From Melghirimyces algeriensis (GTDB lineage Bacteria > Bacillota > Bacilli > Thermoactinomycetales > DSM-45169), in the NCBI RefSeq assembly GCF_900182565.1, contig NZ_FXTI01000008.1, positions 62,001 through 126,000 on the forward strand: a stretch of DNA of 64,000 nucleotides. Reading direction: 5' to 3'. The notes under the pieces are model-generated. The model was not told the DNA's origin. It did not search any database and worked only from the letters and a program-made list of their open reading frames with translations. Both the position numbers and the translations under genes were made by a program. Below are positions 1-8,231 of this stretch, one piece after another (position 1 is the stretch's first letter; each line of letters begins with the position of its first letter).

Positions 1-1221
1 CCGGTTCTCCAACCGGGAAACACCACGCACCTCACCCGTTAAACCCACTTCGCCGATCATCACATCTTTTGGACGGGTGGGTCGATTTCGAAAACTGGAG
101 GCCAAACTGACACAGACAGCCAGATCAACGGCCGGTTCATCCAAGCGAACGCCTCCAACCACATTGACATAAGCATCCTGGTTTTGCATAAACAAGCCCA
201 AGCGCTTTTCCAATACAGCCATAATCATGGTTACGCGATTATGATCCAATCCGGATGCCATCCGTTTGGGTGTGGCAAAACTGCTGGGAGCTACCAGAGC
301 CTGCAATTCAATCAGTACAGGCCTCGTTCCTTCCATGCTGGCTGTGACAGCAGAGCCGGATACCCCTGTGGGTCGCTCGGAGAGAAACATTTCCGAGGGG
401 TTATCCACTTCCGTCAGACCCTCTGATTTCATCTCAAACAATCCGATTTCATTGGTTGACCCAAAACGATTCTTGACCGCCCGAAGCACACGGTAGGTGT
501 GATGTCTTTCCCCTTCAAAATAAAGCACACAGTCCACCATGTGCTCCAACATTCGGGGACCGGCGATCGCTCCTTCTTTTGTTACATGTCCCACAATGAT
601 TACGGCCACACCTTTATTCTTCGCTATCCGCATCAAGCGCCCCGTGCATTCGCGAACCTGCGCAACGCTCCCCGGAGCGGAGGTTACTTCGGCAAGGTGG
701 ATCGTCTGAATGGAGTCGATCACCAAAAGACGCGGATTCACCTCTTCAACCAACGACTCAATCGCCTCCAGATCCGTCTCTGCGGCGACAAAAAGCCGGG
801 ATTGTAAAGCATTTAGCCGATCCGCCCGAAGACGGGTCTGTTCAGCAGATTCTTCACCAGACACATAGAGAATGGGCATCCCCAGGTCAGCCAATCGATA
901 AGATGCCTGTAACAGCAGTGTGGATTTCCCAATCCCCGGATCTCCTCCCACGAGAATCAGGGAACCGGGGACCAAACCTCCTCCCAAAACCCGGTTCAGC
1001 TCCCGGATGCCCATGTCAAATCGAGGTTCTTCCATTCCCCTCACTTCCGTGATGGGAGTTGCCGATTGCCTCTGCCGGGTAACCGGTCGACCGCTTCCAC
1101 TTCGGGATTCCCGTTCCTCCACCAGCGTATTCCAATGTCCGCATCCAGGGCAACGTCCCAACCACTTGGGTGATTCGTAACCACATTCTTGACATGCAAA
1201 TTTTGATTTATACTTTGCCAC
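1..1221 (-). CDS. radA: RadA/Sms DNA repair ATPase, C-terminus cut by window edge
   Basis: RadA is a RecA-like branch-migration ATPase that helps process recombination intermediates in the cytoplasm. I translated 407 codons open to the left edge. The N-terminus has a four-cysteine zinc finger (CQECGYESP...CPGCG). A Walker A motif (GGDPGIGKST) lies near residue 93, and the RadA-specific KNRFGSTNE motif follows. The last part enters the Lon-protease-like C-terminal domain, which runs off the window; the family is usually about 455 residues. The chosen start is a GTG at 1221, preceded by AGAAGGGG seven bases upstream, giving MAKYKSKFACQECG. It follows the clpC operon, as in Bacillus, but a terminator at 1288-1312 separates the two. 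Confidence 0.95.
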   Translation of the reverse strand, partial: MAKYKSKFACQECGYESPKWLGRCPGCGHWNTLVEERESRSGSGRPVTRQRQSATPITEVRGMEEPRFDMGIRELNRVLGGGLVPGSLILVGGDPGIGKSTLLLQASYRLADLGMPILYVSGEESAEQTRLRADRLNALQSRLFVAAETDLEAIESLVEEVNPRLLVIDSIQTIHLAEVTSAPGSVAQVRECTGRLMRIAKNKGVAVIIVGHVTKEGAIAGPRMLEHMVDCVLYFEGERHHTYRVLRAVKNRFGSTNEIGLFEMKSEGLTEVDNPSEMFLSERPTGVSGSAVTASMEGTRPVLIELQALVAPSSFATPKRMASGLDHNRVTMIMAVLEKRLGLFMQNQDAYVNVVGGVRLDEPAVDLAVCVSLASSFRNRPTRPKDVMIGEVGLTGEVRGVSRLENR

Positions 1222-1287
1222 AGAGGGACCCCTTCTCACATTCTATTTGGTTCCAAAATCCATTATATCAAAATTCTACGTAAAAAC

Positions 1288-1312
1288 GCACCTCCCGTAA
1301 GCTGGGAGGTGC
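1288..1312 (-). terminator. Intrinsic terminator of the ctsR-clpC operon
   Basis: A perfect 9-bp stem (GCACCTCCC / GGGAGGTGC) with a 7-nt loop lies just after the clpC stop codon. In the minus direction it is followed by G and five Ts (complement of 1282-1286). Confidence 0.85.
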
Positions 1313-1318
1313 AAGAAT

Positions 1319-3772
1319 TCAATTCTCTTTGCCTGAAGGAGCCATTTCCATTCTTTGCACGAGAAGCTCCCCATCTTTTTCATCAATTTTCACCGTATCT
1401 CCATGCTTGATGTTCCCTTTCAAGAGCTCTTCCGACAACCGGTCCTCAATATGCTTTTGAATCGCCCGGCGGAGCGGTCGGGCACCATAGGTCGGATCAA
1501 ATCCGGCTTTGGCAAGATAGTTGGCTGCCTGATCCGTCAGGGTGAAATCAATCTCCTGCTCCTGCAAGCGTCTCCTGAGTTGATCCGACATCAGGGTGAC
1601 AATCTGCTGAAGGTGTTCTTCTTTCAGAGAATGGAAGACAATCACATCGTCAATCCGGTTGAGGAACTCCGGACGGAAGGTTTTCTTCAATTCCTCCATC
1701 ACATTGTCTTTCATCGATTCATATTCATTCTCTGCCTGATCGCCCACCGTGAATCCTAGACGTTTGTTCTGTTTGATCAAGTCCGCTCCCACATTGGATG
1801 TCATGATGATTACGGTGTTGCGAAAGTCCACCGTACGGCCTTTCCCATCCGTCAACCGGCCATCCTCCAACACCTGGAGCATAATGTTAAACACTTCGGG
1901 GTGTGCTTTTTCCACCTCATCAAACAGGATCACGGAATATGGCTTGCGACGGACTTTCTCAGTCAGTTGCCCACCTTCGTCATAACCCACATATCCCGGA
2001 GGGGCACCGACCAATCGGGCGGTGGAATGTTTCTCCATATACTCAGACATATCCACCCGAATCACGGCTTCTTCATCTCCAAACATCGCTTCCGCCAGAG
2101 CACGAGCCAATTCCGTCTTTCCAACACCGGTGGGTCCGAGGAAGATGAAAGAACCGATGGGACGTTTGGGGTCCTTCAACCCGGCACGTGCCCGACGAAT
2201 GGCACGGGAAACCGATCGAACCGCTTCATCCTGTCCAATCACCCTTTTGTGCAAAATTTCTTCCATATTCAAAAGGCGTTCGGATTCCTCTTCGGCCAGT
2301 TTCTTCACGGGAATCCCCGTCCAGTTGGCAACCACTTCCGCGATATCCTCCGGTCCCACTTCGGAATCCGTCCTTCCTTGATCCTCTTTCCAGCGGTTAC
2401 GGGTAGATTCCAGCTCTTCCCGCAGTTTCTGCTCCCGATCGCGAAGGGAAGCCGCTTTTTCAAACTCCTGACTTTGTACTGCTGCATCTTTTTCCTTGCG
2501 AACCTCTTCCAGTTTCTGCTCCATTTCCTTCAAATCCGGAGGAACCGTGTAGGAAGAAAGACGCACCTTGGAAGCCGCTTCATCAATCAAGTCAATGGCC
2601 TTATCCGGAAGATACCGATCGGTGATATATCGATCAGACAGTTTTACGCTCGTTTCAATCGCTTCATCCGTGATCTTGACGCGATGATGGGCTTCATACC
2701 GATCACGCAGACCTTTCAGTATCTGGATGGCCTCTTCCGTAGAGGGTTCTTCTACGGTAATCGGCTGAAAGCGCCGTTCCAATGCAGCATCCTTTTCAAT
2801 ATACTTGCGGTATTCATCCAATGTGGTGGCACCGATACACTGCAAATCACCACGGGCCAAGGCGGGCTTCAAGATATTGGAGGCATCAATGGCTCCTTCC
2901 GCACCACCGGCCCCGATCAGGGTGTGCAGTTCATCAATAAAGAGGATGATATTACCCGCCTGCCGAATTTCTTCCATGATTTTTTTCAATCGATCCTCAA
3001 ATTCTCCACGGTATTTGGTCCCTGCAACCACAGTTCCCATATCCAGGGTCATCACACGTTTTCCACGAAGGGTTTCCGGAGTCTCTCCGTCCACAATCTT
3101 TTGAGCAAGACCTTCAGCAACCGCCGTTTTCCCTACACCGGGTTCCCCAATCAACACCGGATTGTTCTTTGTGCGGCGGGAAAGAACCTGAATCACCCGC
3201 TCAATTTCCTTGCTCCGACCGATGACCGGGTCCAGATTGTCCTCTCTGGCCGCAGATGTCAAATCGCGGGCCAAACTGTCTAGGGTGGGGGTATTGGCGT
3301 TTGCGCTGGTACCCTGATGGGAAGAGACCGCCTCAGAGCTTCCCAGAAGTTGCATCACCTGCTGACGGGCTTTATTCAGGCTTACTCCCAGGTTGTTCAG
3401 TACACGAGCGGCAACCCCTTCCCCTTCACGGATCAGTCCCAGGAGAATATGTTCCGTTCCTACATAGGTGTGTCCCAGCTTCCGGGCTTCATCCATGGAA
3501 AGCTCAATCACCTTTTTGGCACGGGGAGTATAAGCGATGTTGGAGGGCTCCCCCTGTCCCCTTCCGATCAGGGACTCCACCTCGTTTTGAATTTTTTCCA
3601 AACCGAGCCCCAACGCCATGAGAGCCTTGGCGGCAATGCCTTCATCTTCTCTGACCAATCCCAACAAAATATGTTCTGTGCCGATATTGTTATGCCCCAA
3701 TCGCACTGCTTCTTCCTGAGCGAGGGCAAGCACTTTCTGTGCCCGTTCCGTAAATCGTCCAAACATCATCAT
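1319..3772 (-). CDS. clpC: ClpC, AAA+ unfoldase of the Clp protease
   Basis: ClpC is a Hsp100 AAA+ ATPase that unfolds substrates for ClpP; with McsA/McsB it degrades arginine-phosphorylated proteins. The roughly 817-residue product has two N-terminal Clp-N repeats (GHNNIGTEHILLGL and GHTYVGTEHILLGL), a first AAA+ module with Walker A GEPGVGKTAVAEGL, a UVR-like middle region, a second AAA+ module with GPTGVGKTELARAL, and the ClpB D2-small C-terminal domain. The open frame reaches 3787, but an AGAGGTG ribosome site sits inside that extension, so I start at the ATG at 3772 (MMFGRFTERAQ). It is the last gene of the ctsR-mcsA-mcsB-clpC operon, 35 nt after mcsB. Confidence 0.97.
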   Translation of the reverse strand: MMMFGRFTERAQKVLALAQEEAVRLGHNNIGTEHILLGLVREDEGIAAKALMALGLGLEKIQNEVESLIGRGQGEPSNIAYTPRAKKVIELSMDEARKLGHTYVGTEHILLGLIREGEGVAARVLNNLGVSLNKARQQVMQLLGSSEAVSSHQGTSANANTPTLDSLARDLTSAAREDNLDPVIGRSKEIERVIQVLSRRTKNNPVLIGEPGVGKTAVAEGLAQKIVDGETPETLRGKRVMTLDMGTVVAGTKYRGEFEDRLKKIMEEIRQAGNIILFIDELHTLIGAGGAEGAIDASNILKPALARGDLQCIGATTLDEYRKYIEKDAALERRFQPITVEEPSTEEAIQILKGLRDRYEAHHRVKITDEAIETSVKLSDRYITDRYLPDKAIDLIDEAASKVRLSSYTVPPDLKEMEQKLEEVRKEKDAAVQSQEFEKAASLRDREQKLREELESTRNRWKEDQGRTDSEVGPEDIAEVVANWTGIPVKKLAEEESERLLNMEEILHKRVIGQDEAVRSVSRAIRRARAGLKDPKRPIGSFIFLGPTGVGKTELARALAEAMFGDEEAVIRVDMSEYMEKHSTARLVGAPPGYVGYDEGGQLTEKVRRKPYSVILFDEVEKAHPEVFNIMLQVLEDGRLTDGKGRTVDFRNTVIIMTSNVGADLIKQNKRLGFTVGDQAENEYESMKDNVMEELKKTFRPEFLNRIDDVIVFHSLKEEHLQQIVTLMSDQLRRRLQEQEIDFTLTDQAANYLAKAGFDPTYGARPLRRAIQKHIEDRLSEELLKGNIKHGDTVKIDEKDGELLVQRMEMAPSGKEN

Positions 3773-3807
3773 CGATACACCTCTCATTCAGGGGATTTTA
3801 ACACATC

Positions 3808-4890
3808 TCAATGGTTCCCTTCATTTCGCTTAAGTGACAAGTATTCCCGTACCATCTGTGCCCGACGTACATCCCGTTCATCCACATCGAGACGTTGCTT
3901 GGATCGGGTCTGAAGAAATCCGGGCTGGGTCAAAACCATCAATTCATTCATCACTTGGGATGAGATCCCGGAAATCAGTCCCATATCCACACCCAGACGA
4001 ACATCGGAGAGTCGTTCCATCACTTCTTTGGAACTGATTACCCGCGCATGCTCCAGAATACCGTAAGAACGATGGACCCGGTCTTCCAGTTTGGTAAGAG
4101 ATGTCTCACGCAGCCGGCTTCGAGCGTTATGTTCGTGCTGGATCATCTGCCGGACCACTCCGGTCAGTTTCTGAATGATATCCTCTTCCCTTTGCCCCAG
4201 CGTCACTTGATTGGAAACTTGATAAAGGTTCCCCAGTGCTTCACTTCCTTCCCCGTAAATGCCCCGGACGGCCAGGCCCACTTGGGTAATCGCAGGAAAC
4301 AGGCGGTTCAGTTGCCGGGTAATGGCCAACGCGGGAAGGTGAACCATGACAGACACCCGAATCCCGGTCCCAACGTTGGTTGCACAACTGGTCAGATACC
4401 CCTTGGTTTCGCTAAATGCATACGTAAGCTCCTGTTCAAACCAATCATCCAGTTCATCAGCCAGTTCCCAAGCCTTTTCCGGTTGAAAGCCCGGAAACAA
4501 ACATTGAATTCGAAGGTGATCTTCTTCATTAATCATAATGCTAACCGCTTCGTTTTGGCTGAGAACCACCGCCCCATAACGGGATTCTTCCGCCAAATGG
4601 GGGCTGATCAGATGTTTTTCCACCAAGACACGCTTTTCCAGATCACTCAAATCATCCATTCGAATCAGTTCTGCCCCTTTTAGAATGGAGGGTTTATCCT
4701 CTCTCCGAAGGGCATCCTCCACCCGTCGCACGATCTCGGAGGACTGAGAAGAAGTCGCCAACATGGGAAAGGGTAATCCGGAAAGGTTGCGTGCTACCCT
4801 TACCCGACTGCTGATCACAATGTCCGATCTTGGACCTTGACCACGCATCCATTCACTGAGCGCATGTTGAGTAAAGTCTTGGAGTGACAT
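3808..4890 (-). CDS. mcsB: McsB protein-arginine kinase
   Basis: McsB phosphorylates arginine residues on damaged or regulatory proteins, including CtsR, marking them for ClpCP. The 360-residue product matches the family length and shows the phosphagen-kinase-like signatures: SSRVRVARNL near residue 27, a central TSCATNVGTG, and RGIYGEGSE. The open frame extends to 4965, but the start is taken at 4890 (MSLQDFTQHAL), preceded by GGGGGAAGG. The upstream extension overlaps mcsA and has no family resemblance. It sits 13 nt after mcsA in the CtsR regulon operon. Confidence 0.96.
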   Translation of the reverse strand: MSLQDFTQHALSEWMRGQGPRSDIVISSRVRVARNLSGLPFPMLATSSQSSEIVRRVEDALRREDKPSILKGAELIRMDDLSDLEKRVLVEKHLISPHLAEESRYGAVVLSQNEAVSIMINEEDHLRIQCLFPGFQPEKAWELADELDDWFEQELTYAFSETKGYLTSCATNVGTGIRVSVMVHLPALAITRQLNRLFPAITQVGLAVRGIYGEGSEALGNLYQVSNQVTLGQREEDIIQKLTGVVRQMIQHEHNARSRLRETSLTKLEDRVHRSYGILEHARVISSKEVMERLSDVRLGVDMGLISGISSQVMNELMVLTQPGFLQTRSKQRLDVDERDVRRAQMVREYLSLKRNEGNH

Positions 4891-4903
4891 ACCGACCTTC
4901 CCC

Positions 4904-5434
4904 CTAGCTATCCAGTTTCTTCTGAAGCTCCTTGATACGGTCGCGCAATCGGGCCGCCTCTTCAAAAGCTTCCTTCTCTATACACATCGCCATTTGCTGT
5001 TTTAGCTCATCCACTTCTCTTTGCATCCGCAACTTTCCACCGGTACGCTTGGGAACTTTGCCCCGATGTGACCGATGACCGTGAACGCGACGGAATAAAG
5101 GGTCCAGACGTTCGGCAAACGCTTGATAACAGTCACTGCAACCAAAACGTCCAATTTTGCTGAATTGGTTATATGTTAAACCGCAGGTTGGACAACGAAG
5201 CCTTTGAACAGTCGCTGAAGACTGACTGGATGGATGTTCTTCCGTCATTTGCCCATCGAGATTCAACAGTCCGGAGAGAAGATTGTGGATGGTGAACCCG
5301 GCATCCATTCCGGGCATCTGCTCCCCCTTCTCTTTGGCGCAAACCTCACACAGGTGAAATTCGGTCTTTTTGCCGTTGATAATCTTGGTGTAATGAAGCG
5401 TGGCCGGACGATTCCCACACTCTTGACACTGCAT
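4904..5434 (-). CDS. mcsA: McsA, zinc-binding activator of McsB
   Basis: McsA is the activator and adaptor partner of the McsB arginine kinase. The 176-residue protein has paired cysteine motifs typical of the family: CQECGNRPA and CEVCAKEKG in the first 40 residues, then CPTCGLTY and GCSDCYQAF mid-protein. The C-terminal tail (EAARLRDRIKELQKKL) is a UVR/UvrB-like motif. It starts 7 nt after ctsR and precedes mcsB, the standard order of the stress operon. Confidence 0.95.
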   Translation of the reverse strand: MQCQECGNRPATLHYTKIINGKKTEFHLCEVCAKEKGEQMPGMDAGFTIHNLLSGLLNLDGQMTEEHPSSQSSATVQRLRCPTCGLTYNQFSKIGRFGCSDCYQAFAERLDPLFRRVHGHRSHRGKVPKRTGGKLRMQREVDELKQQMAMCIEKEAFEEAARLRDRIKELQKKLDS

Positions 5435-5441
5435 TGGGGGG

Positions 5442-5912
5442 TCACTCTCCTTTATCCGTAAATAGAGTCGTCACCACAGTGCGCATGATCCGGGACCGGA
5501 TGGAATCCCGAAGGGAGACCGGCAAGTTGAGCACTTCCCGGGAAATCAGTTTTTTCACCATGCGCCCTTCCCTCTGGGTCATCAAGCCTTCACCCATCAG
5601 CCGCTCAATCAGATCCTCTGCCGCCTGCTGAGTGATCTGTTCCCCAATCAACCGGAGAAGTACATCGTAGTAGGATTTGGGTTTGGAAAATTGAACTTTT
5701 CGAATACGGATATAACCGCCTCCGCCCCGCTTACTCTCCACAATATACCCTTTTTCCACCGTAAAACGGGTACTGATTACATAGTTGATCTGAGAAGGCA
5801 CGCACTGAAACAATTCTGCCAGCTCACTTCGCTTCACCTGAATGGTACCGGAAGGAGCCTCTTTCAATATTTTGATGAGATAGTTTTCAATGATGTCCGA
5901 AACGCTAGACAT
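5442..5912 (-). CDS. ctsR: CtsR, repressor of class III heat-shock genes
   Basis: CtsR binds tandem heptamer operators and represses clp genes until heat or McsB relieves it. The 156-residue product has the conserved N-terminal winged-helix core (FQCVPSQINYVISTRF, then the glycine-rich wing YIVESKRGGGGYIRI) and the C-terminal dimerisation/McsB-interaction domain. An ATG-initiated frame reaches 6029, but that extension would run across the promoter and the operator. The start is therefore the ATG at 5912 (MSSVSDIIENYLIKIL), aligned with known CtsR proteins. GGGAGG lies 12 nt upstream, slightly distant. First gene of the operon. Confidence 0.96.
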   Translation of the reverse strand: MSSVSDIIENYLIKILKEAPSGTIQVKRSELAELFQCVPSQINYVISTRFTVEKGYIVESKRGGGGYIRIRKVQFSKPKSYYDVLLRLIGEQITQQAAEDLIERLMGEGLMTQREGRMVKKLISREVLNLPVSLRDSIRSRIMRTVVTTLFTDKGE

Positions 5913-5936
5913 GAAATCGGACAACCTCCCGCTGAC

Positions 5937-5953
5937 TTTGACTGACTTTGACC
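5937..5953 (-). promoter_or_regulatory. CtsR operator
   Basis: On the minus strand the sequence is GGTCAAA-GTC-AGTCAAA, an exact match to the CtsR consensus (two [AG]GTCAAA heptads separated by 3 nt). It lies just downstream of the predicted transcription start of ctsR, so bound CtsR would block its own operon. Confidence 0.93.
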
Positions 5954-5963
5954 TTACAAATTC

Positions 5964-5993
5964 ATTATAATGGATTCTTGCCACTTTTGCCAA
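5964..5993 (-). promoter_or_regulatory. Sigma-A-type promoter of the ctsR operon
   Basis: Minus strand: -35 TTGGCA (5988-5993), 18-nt spacer, -10 TATAAT (5964-5969). The CtsR operator begins about 11 nt downstream of the -10. Confidence 0.85.
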
Positions 5994-6057
5994 GAGGGAA
6001 CCGTCACTTTTATCATGTTTCCCTTTCAACCCTTCTTTTCATACAGTCTTTTAACCA

Positions 6058-6753
6058 TCAGTCCAGATGCACCTCCTTTACCCCTTCTGCTTCCCGAACC
6101 TGCTCCACAATTTCGGAAATCTCTACATTTGGCGGAATCCGAATGACAAAATCAATCTCCATCACCGCTTCCGTGGGCTCTCCTTCATCGATTTGCACTT
6201 TCCTGATGGGAATATTCAAATCTCCCAACAAAGAGGCCAATTCCCCCAACTTTCCCGGTTGGTTGACCACATAGATGCGAAGCAGCTTCTTTCGGTTGCT
6301 TTTAAACAACCAATCCTCCAACTTATTTAAAAATTCCAGACTGACCAAAGCCAAGATCGTGGTCAGTACAGCAGGAAAATGAAACCCTGCACCGACCGCC
6401 AATCCGATGGCCGCCACAACCCACAATGATGCGGCTGTGGTCAGACCACTCACGGTCAATCCTTGACGCAAAATCGTACCCGCCCCCAAAAAACCGATAC
6501 CACTCACGACCTGAGCAGCAATCCGACCGGGATCAAAGCGGACCTGATCCTGATCCATAAACTGCGGAAACCCATAGATCGACAGCAACATAATCAACGT
6601 AGCCCCGACACACACCAGAATATGAGTTCGGAAACCAGCAGGATGTTTATTGCGCTCCCGTTCCCAACCGATCAATCCTCCCAAAGCGGTTGCAATAATT
6701 AGACGCAACGTCGTTTCTCCGTGAGAAATCACCCATATTTGATCCACTTCCAT
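6058..6753 (-). CDS. MgtC/SapB-family inner-membrane protein
   Basis: MgtC-family proteins are polytopic membrane proteins linked to magnesium limitation and ion homeostasis; the molecular activity of the Bacillales members is unsettled. The 231-residue protein has the family N-terminus with the GGLIGWERER motif followed by about four hydrophobic segments (residues ~15-125, including GIGFLGAGTIL). A soluble ACT-like C-terminal domain follows (LLRIYVVNQPGKLGELASLL). The ribosome site AGAGGTG precedes the ATG. It is divergent in function from the upstream HAD gene and the downstream ctsR operon, which has its own promoter. Family assignment is firm; substrate is not inferred. Confidence 0.88.
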   Translation of the reverse strand: MEVDQIWVISHGETTLRLIIATALGGLIGWERERNKHPAGFRTHILVCVGATLIMLLSIYGFPQFMDQDQVRFDPGRIAAQVVSGIGFLGAGTILRQGLTVSGLTTAASLWVVAAIGLAVGAGFHFPAVLTTILALVSLEFLNKLEDWLFKSNRKKLLRIYVVNQPGKLGELASLLGDLNIPIRKVQIDEGEPTEAVMEIDFVIRIPPNVEISEIVEQVREAEGVKEVHLD

Positions 6754-6795
6754 ATCTATTCACCTCTGTCTGTCGGTCAAAAGGTTCTCTTTGCG

Positions 6796-6829
6796 TTGGA
6801 TCAATCCTGTTTATCAGAACATGATCCAA
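6796..6829 (-). terminator. Weak stem-loop after the HAD gene
   Basis: An 8-bp inverted repeat TTGGATCA / TGATCCAA lies just past the stop of the HAD gene. No T-run follows, so its role as a terminator is uncertain. Confidence 0.35.
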
Positions 6830-6832
6830 CAA

Positions 6833-7522
6833 TCATTTCCCAGCAGGATACCCTACCACATCCAACAGTTGATGAAAATGATCAATGATCCGATCCGCTC
6901 CCTCCAACTCGCCCCGATCGCCAAAGCGGGGAAAATCCGGATACCGACACCCAATAACTGTTAATCCATTCGCTTTTCCCGCATGGATGTCGGAACGACG
7001 ATCCCCAACCATCCAGCCGGAAGAAATACCATTTTGTTTCATTAGACGCTTCACCAACTGATCCTTCTCTGCGATTCGCTGTTCACCGGCTGTATAGATT
7101 CCTTTCAACCGATCGGCTAGACCAAACGTATCCACAACCCCACGCACATATGGACCCAATCCATTGCTGGCAATCCACATCTGCCATCCCCGGCTGGACA
7201 ACTCCTCCATCCCTTCGGAAACTTCTGGGTATAATGTTCCCATCCCTTCGGCCAAACAATCCAGCTCATCCTGAAGCCACCAATCATCCGCCTTTCTTTT
7301 TGCTTCCTCAGATGCTCCCGGCAACAACCGCTCCCAAATATCCGATAAGGTCATCCCAAAAACCGATTGAATCTGTTCATTCGAAGGCGACTCGCCCCGA
7401 TACAACCCTTTCTCCAGCAACCGGCGAAATGTACGCTGAAAAGCAGGTACTGCCACCTTTTCTGTCTGAAACAACGTGCCGTCCAAGTCAAAAATGATTG
7501 TATTCCCACGATTCTCTGTCAT
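6833..7522 (-). CDS. HAD-superfamily hydrolase (phosphatase-like)
   Basis: HAD hydrolases transfer phosphoryl groups via a nucleophilic aspartate. The 229-residue protein shows motif I (FDLDGTLF, residues ~11-18), motif II region (WIASNG), a lysine region, and motif IV (MVGDRRSDIHAGK). An alpha-helical cap sits between motifs I and II, typical of subfamily I enzymes such as PpaX or phosphoglycolate phosphatase. The substrate cannot be read from the sequence. It is separated from mgtC downstream by about 80 nt with a weak stem-loop. Confidence 0.85.
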   Translation of the reverse strand: MTENRGNTIIFDLDGTLFQTEKVAVPAFQRTFRRLLEKGLYRGESPSNEQIQSVFGMTLSDIWERLLPGASEEAKRKADDWWLQDELDCLAEGMGTLYPEVSEGMEELSSRGWQMWIASNGLGPYVRGVVDTFGLADRLKGIYTAGEQRIAEKDQLVKRLMKQNGISSGWMVGDRRSDIHAGKANGLTVIGCRYPDFPRFGDRGELEGADRIIDHFHQLLDVVGYPAGK

Positions 7523-7623
7523 TTCACCGAATCTCCTTTAATGATATATATTTTATTTCTGCAGGCTTAGTCATACGCTCATGGAAAAAGTGAATACGAT
7601 GAATCATTGGTGATTTTCCCATA

Positions 7624-7652
7624 TTGACAATAGTTTGTTTGATTGGTAATAT
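7624..7652 (+). promoter_or_regulatory. Promoter of the small plus-strand ORFs
   Basis: Plus strand: -35 TTGACA at 7624-7629, 17-nt spacer, -10 TAATAT at 7647-7652. A strong ribosome site and a 36-codon ORF follow at 7698. Confidence 0.6.
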
Positions 7653-7697
7653 TAAGCTGTTATGATTTTACAAAGCTTTGCAAAGGAGGTCGTCCCT

Positions 7698-7808
7698 ATG
7701 AAAATGCTCATTCATGCTTCTGCATCTGTTGTTAAAGGGATTCGTATGTCTCAAAACCGAAAACAGCTGGACGACCTTCCTTCGGAATACTTTATTCCCA
7801 GACTTTGA
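7698..7808 (+). CDS. Small 36-residue ORF with strong ribosome site
   Basis: I do not recognise this product. The ATG is preceded by a near-perfect AAAGGAGGT at 8-nt spacing and by a sigma-A-like promoter. The peptide starts MKMLIHASASVVKG, is basic in the middle and ends EYFIPRL. It is followed by two terminator-like hairpins and then a 91-residue ORF, so it could be an independently expressed small protein or a leader peptide. Coding status rests on signals only. Confidence 0.5.
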   Translation: MKMLIHASASVVKGIRMSQNRKQLDDLPSEYFIPRL

Positions 7809-7827
7809 TTATGGATCAAATACCACC

Positions 7828-7856
7828 ACAGGTCGTCTCCGGCCTGTGTTTTTTAT
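7828..7856 (+). terminator. First hairpin after the 36-codon ORF
   Basis: Stem CACAGG / CCTGTG with a 10-nt loop, followed by six Ts (plus strand). Confidence 0.6.
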
Positions 7857-7858
7857 GT

Positions 7859-7891
7859 CACCACGGACCGGAACGGTTTGTGGTGTTTTTT
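7859..7891 (+). terminator. Second, longer hairpin before the 91-residue ORF
   Basis: A 12-bp stem (CACCACGGACCG / CGGTTTGTGGTG, with two G-T wobbles) closes a GAA loop and is followed by six Ts. The ribosome site of the next ORF begins immediately after it, so it may act as terminator or attenuator. Confidence 0.6.
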
Positions 7892-7907
7892 AAGGAGAGA
7901 TCAATCT

Positions 7908-8183
7908 ATGCTTGTGGACCCCTATCTTTTACAGATTGAAAGCCGGAAAAAACATGCGGAGATGATCGAAAGTCGAACCATCCCCAAACAGGCACGCCCT
8001 TCTATATACCACCGAATACGATGCTGGTTTACTCAAACTCCACCCCTTGTCAGAGAGCAGAAGAACCCGGCCCCTGAAATTGTACCTTTTCCACCAAAAC
8101 CAAGTAATCTTCATTTTTTGAAGTTGTACCAAAGGCATTCGTACAGAAGGTTTTCTTCCAAACAAAACCGTCCAAGTCAATAA
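7908..8183 (+). CDS. Small basic protein of unknown function
   Basis: This 91-residue product is not recognised. The ATG at 7908 has AAGGAGAGA ten bases upstream; an in-frame upstream ATG at 7878 lies inside a terminator hairpin and was rejected. The protein (MLVDPYLLQIESRKK...) is strongly basic, with many Arg/Lys/His and Pro, no membrane segment and no obvious domain. It is followed by a good terminator at 8206-8226. It and the preceding 36-codon ORF form a small plus-strand unit between minus-strand operons. Confidence 0.55.
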   Translation: MLVDPYLLQIESRKKHAEMIESRTIPKQARPSIYHRIRCWFTQTPPLVREQKNPAPEIVPFPPKPSNLHFLKLYQRHSYRRFSSKQNRPSQ

Positions 8184-8205
8184 AATCCCCATCCTATGAA
8201 GAAGC

Positions 8206-8231
8206 CCGCGGCAGTTTGCCACGGGTTTTTC
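8206..8231 (+). terminator. Terminator of the small plus-strand unit
   Basis: Stem CCCGCGGCA / TGCCACGGG (one mismatch, 3-nt loop) followed by TTTTT on the plus strand. It may also end the converging minus-strand protease gene, though the minus side has only a weak T-run. Confidence 0.75.

Noticed and set aside
1901..3283. 460-codon plus-strand frame opposite clpC
   Set aside because: It is a shadow of the conserved clpC coding strand; such long antisense frames arise from codon bias.
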